Shown piece after piece: positions 5,297-6,284 of a stretch of 6,284 nucleotides of DNA. The notes under the pieces are model-generated. The model saw nothing but the letters and a program-made list of their open reading frames with translations, had not been told where the DNA came from and searched no databases. The DNA lies in the NCBI GenBank assembly GCA_021823045.1, contig JAKAPB010000123.1, positions 1 to 6,284 of the forward strand, written 5' to 3'. This DNA comes from Actinomycetes bacterium. GTDB taxonomy: Bacteria > Actinomycetota > Acidimicrobiia > Acidimicrobiales > Acidimicrobiaceae. The number at the start of each line of letters is the position of its first letter. Position 1 is the first letter of the stretch. The position numbers and the translations under genes were made by a program.

Positions 5297-6284
5297 TCAC
5301 TTCTCGGGTTCAAAGAGCTCTCGGAGCTGATCCCTCTTCACCTTAGCCGTATCGGTCCTCGGAAGAATAGCCACAATCTTGATCTGCCGAGGAACTTTAT
5401 AGTGCGCAAGGTTGTCTTGGCACCACGATGCGATCTCTGCGACGCTTACTTTGCTCTTCGGCATCAATCGTACAGCCGCCACCGGTACTTCACCCAGTTT
5501 CGCGTCTTCAAGGCCCAATACCGAGGCCTCGGCGACCTCTGGGTGGTCTTCAAGTACAGCTTCGACCTCCCTAGCGTAGACGGAGTATCCCCCCGATTTG
5601 ATCACGTCCTTAGCGCGTCCGACAAAATAGACGGTCCCAAGAGGGCCGCGACGAGCCAGATCGCCAGTTCGCACCCACCCGTCATTTGCAAGTATCGCGT
5701 CAGTTGCACCCTTGTCCTTGAAATACCCCTTCAACGAACCTTCATTTCTAACCCAAAGTTCACCCACCGCACCAGGGGAAACCTCGGAACCATTGGCATC
5801 GGAAACTTTGAGTTCGGCTCCTCCAAATGGTATTCCAATGCCAGCATTATCCAATAGCTCGCGAAATCCCACAGGGATAGCCGCCGATTTGAACGGCATC
5901 GACGGAAACATTCGCGTCGCTACCGCTCCTCCAAGCTCGACCATTCCATAGCCCTCTATAAAAGCAGCTGACCCGAAAGAAGATGCGTAGCCGAAGGAAA
6001 TCGCCGATCCAAAATCTTGAAACTTCCTCGCTAAGTCTGTTGGCATCGCGTCCGCCGATGAATACCAAACATTTATTGAATTTAGGCTTCTGCTCTCTGC
6101 TCCGGCTTCAAGCAAGAGACGGTACATAGCAGGCACACCCGCAAATATCTGTGGCCTCTTCTGCTCGATTAGGTCAAGAACAGCTTTTGGGTCAAACTTT
6201 GGGAAGAAGTAGACCCGGTAGCCCGCCATTGCCATAGAAAGCGCGAAAATGAAGCCCATAAGATGCGACAATGGGAGGCCGAAA
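5297..6284 (-). CDS. AMP-forming acyl-CoA synthetase / class I adenylate-forming enzyme (partial: C-terminal about 328 residues)
   Basis: Activates a carboxylic acid to an acyl-adenylate and then to the acyl-CoA. The frame is open at the right edge, so the true start and the N-terminal P-loop motif (about 180-200 residues) are outside. Counting from the first visible codon, the fragment starts F-G-L-P-L-S-H-L-M-G, the A4-like segment. It continues with E-G-Y-G-M-V-E at 110-116 (A5), G-E-L-W-V (A6), G-W-V-R-T-G-D-L at 202-209 (A7), and G-R-A-K-D-V-I-K-S-G-G-Y at 222-233 (A8 hinge). The C-terminal L-P-R-T-D-T-A-K314 carries the catalytic lysine of the adenylation step. The A5 motif has Val where most members have Thr. 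Substrate chain length cannot be inferred. The TTG at 6271 is internal, since homologous sequence continues upstream of it. Next to a mutase subunit and sucCD it could feed an organic-acid or branched-chain route, but that is inference. Confidence 0.92.
   Translation of the reverse strand, partial: FGLPLSHLMGFIFALSMAMAGYRVYFFPKFDPKAVLDLIEQKRPQIFAGVPAMYRLLLEAGAESRSLNSINVWYSSADAMPTDLARKFQDFGSAISFGYASSFGSAAFIEGYGMVELGGAVATRMFPSMPFKSAAIPVGFRELLDNAGIGIPFGGAELKVSDANGSEVSPGAVGELWVRNEGSLKGYFKDKGATDAILANDGWVRTGDLARRGPLGTVYFVGRAKDVIKSGGYSVYAREVEAVLEDHPEVAEASVLGLEDAKLGEVPVAAVRLMPKSKVSVAEIASWCQDNLAHYKVPRQIKIVAILPRTDTAKVKRDQLRELFEPEK

Noticed and set aside
5287..5299. Intrinsic terminator directly after the acyl-CoA synthetase stop
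   Set aside because: A T6 run is present in the minus-strand sense, but no convincing stem precedes it.
5402..5857. 151-codon plus-strand open frame
   Set aside because: Antisense to the acyl-CoA synthetase; no recognisable domain and explained by the codon pattern of the real gene.

Overview
This is a single-strand run of housekeeping genes: all seven recognisable genes lie on the minus strand and read right to left. In transcription order they are the C-terminal part of an AMP-forming acyl-CoA synthetase (open at the right edge), a stand-alone B12-binding small subunit of an acyl-CoA mutase, sucC, sucD, purN, purH, and the N-terminal part of folD (open at the left edge). I see no mobile element, CRISPR array, tRNA, rRNA, defence gene or credible plus-strand gene. 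The longer plus-strand open frames are shadows of the minus-strand genes.

Origin: an actinobacterium is likely. The order sucC-sucD ... purN-purH (... folD) is familiar from Streptomyces and Mycobacterium genomes, and the FolD segment has the actinobacterial-looking K-H-x-D-C variant after its catalytic motif. PurN (short, S-G-S-G-T-I-L) and PurH (short N-terminal loop) remind me, from memory only, of Acidimicrobiia proteins. Base composition is roughly balanced rather than very GC-rich, so a moderate-GC member of that group is a reasonable guess.

Right half (about 2650-6284), acyl-CoA metabolism: the ligase activates a carboxylic acid to its CoA ester. The B12 subunit would serve a carbon-skeleton mutase such as methylmalonyl-CoA or isobutyryl-CoA mutase. 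SucCD interconverts succinyl-CoA and succinate with nucleotide triphosphate formation. The catalytic mutase subunit is not in the window. sucC and sucD overlap by 4 nt (GTGA).

Left half (1-2551), one-carbon and purine synthesis: FolD makes 10-formyl-tetrahydrofolate, and PurN and PurH are the two purine enzymes that consume it. PurH also closes the ring to IMP.

The gaps between genes are short (51-133 nt). They hold GC-rich hairpins between the B12 gene and sucC and between sucD and purN, a possible hairpin over the purH ribosome-binding site, and a possible 17-codon leader ORF just before the B12 gene. I do not see a new biological system. The points worth a second look are the leader ORF, the orphan B12 subunit, the hairpins, and family-level deviations in PurH and PurN.
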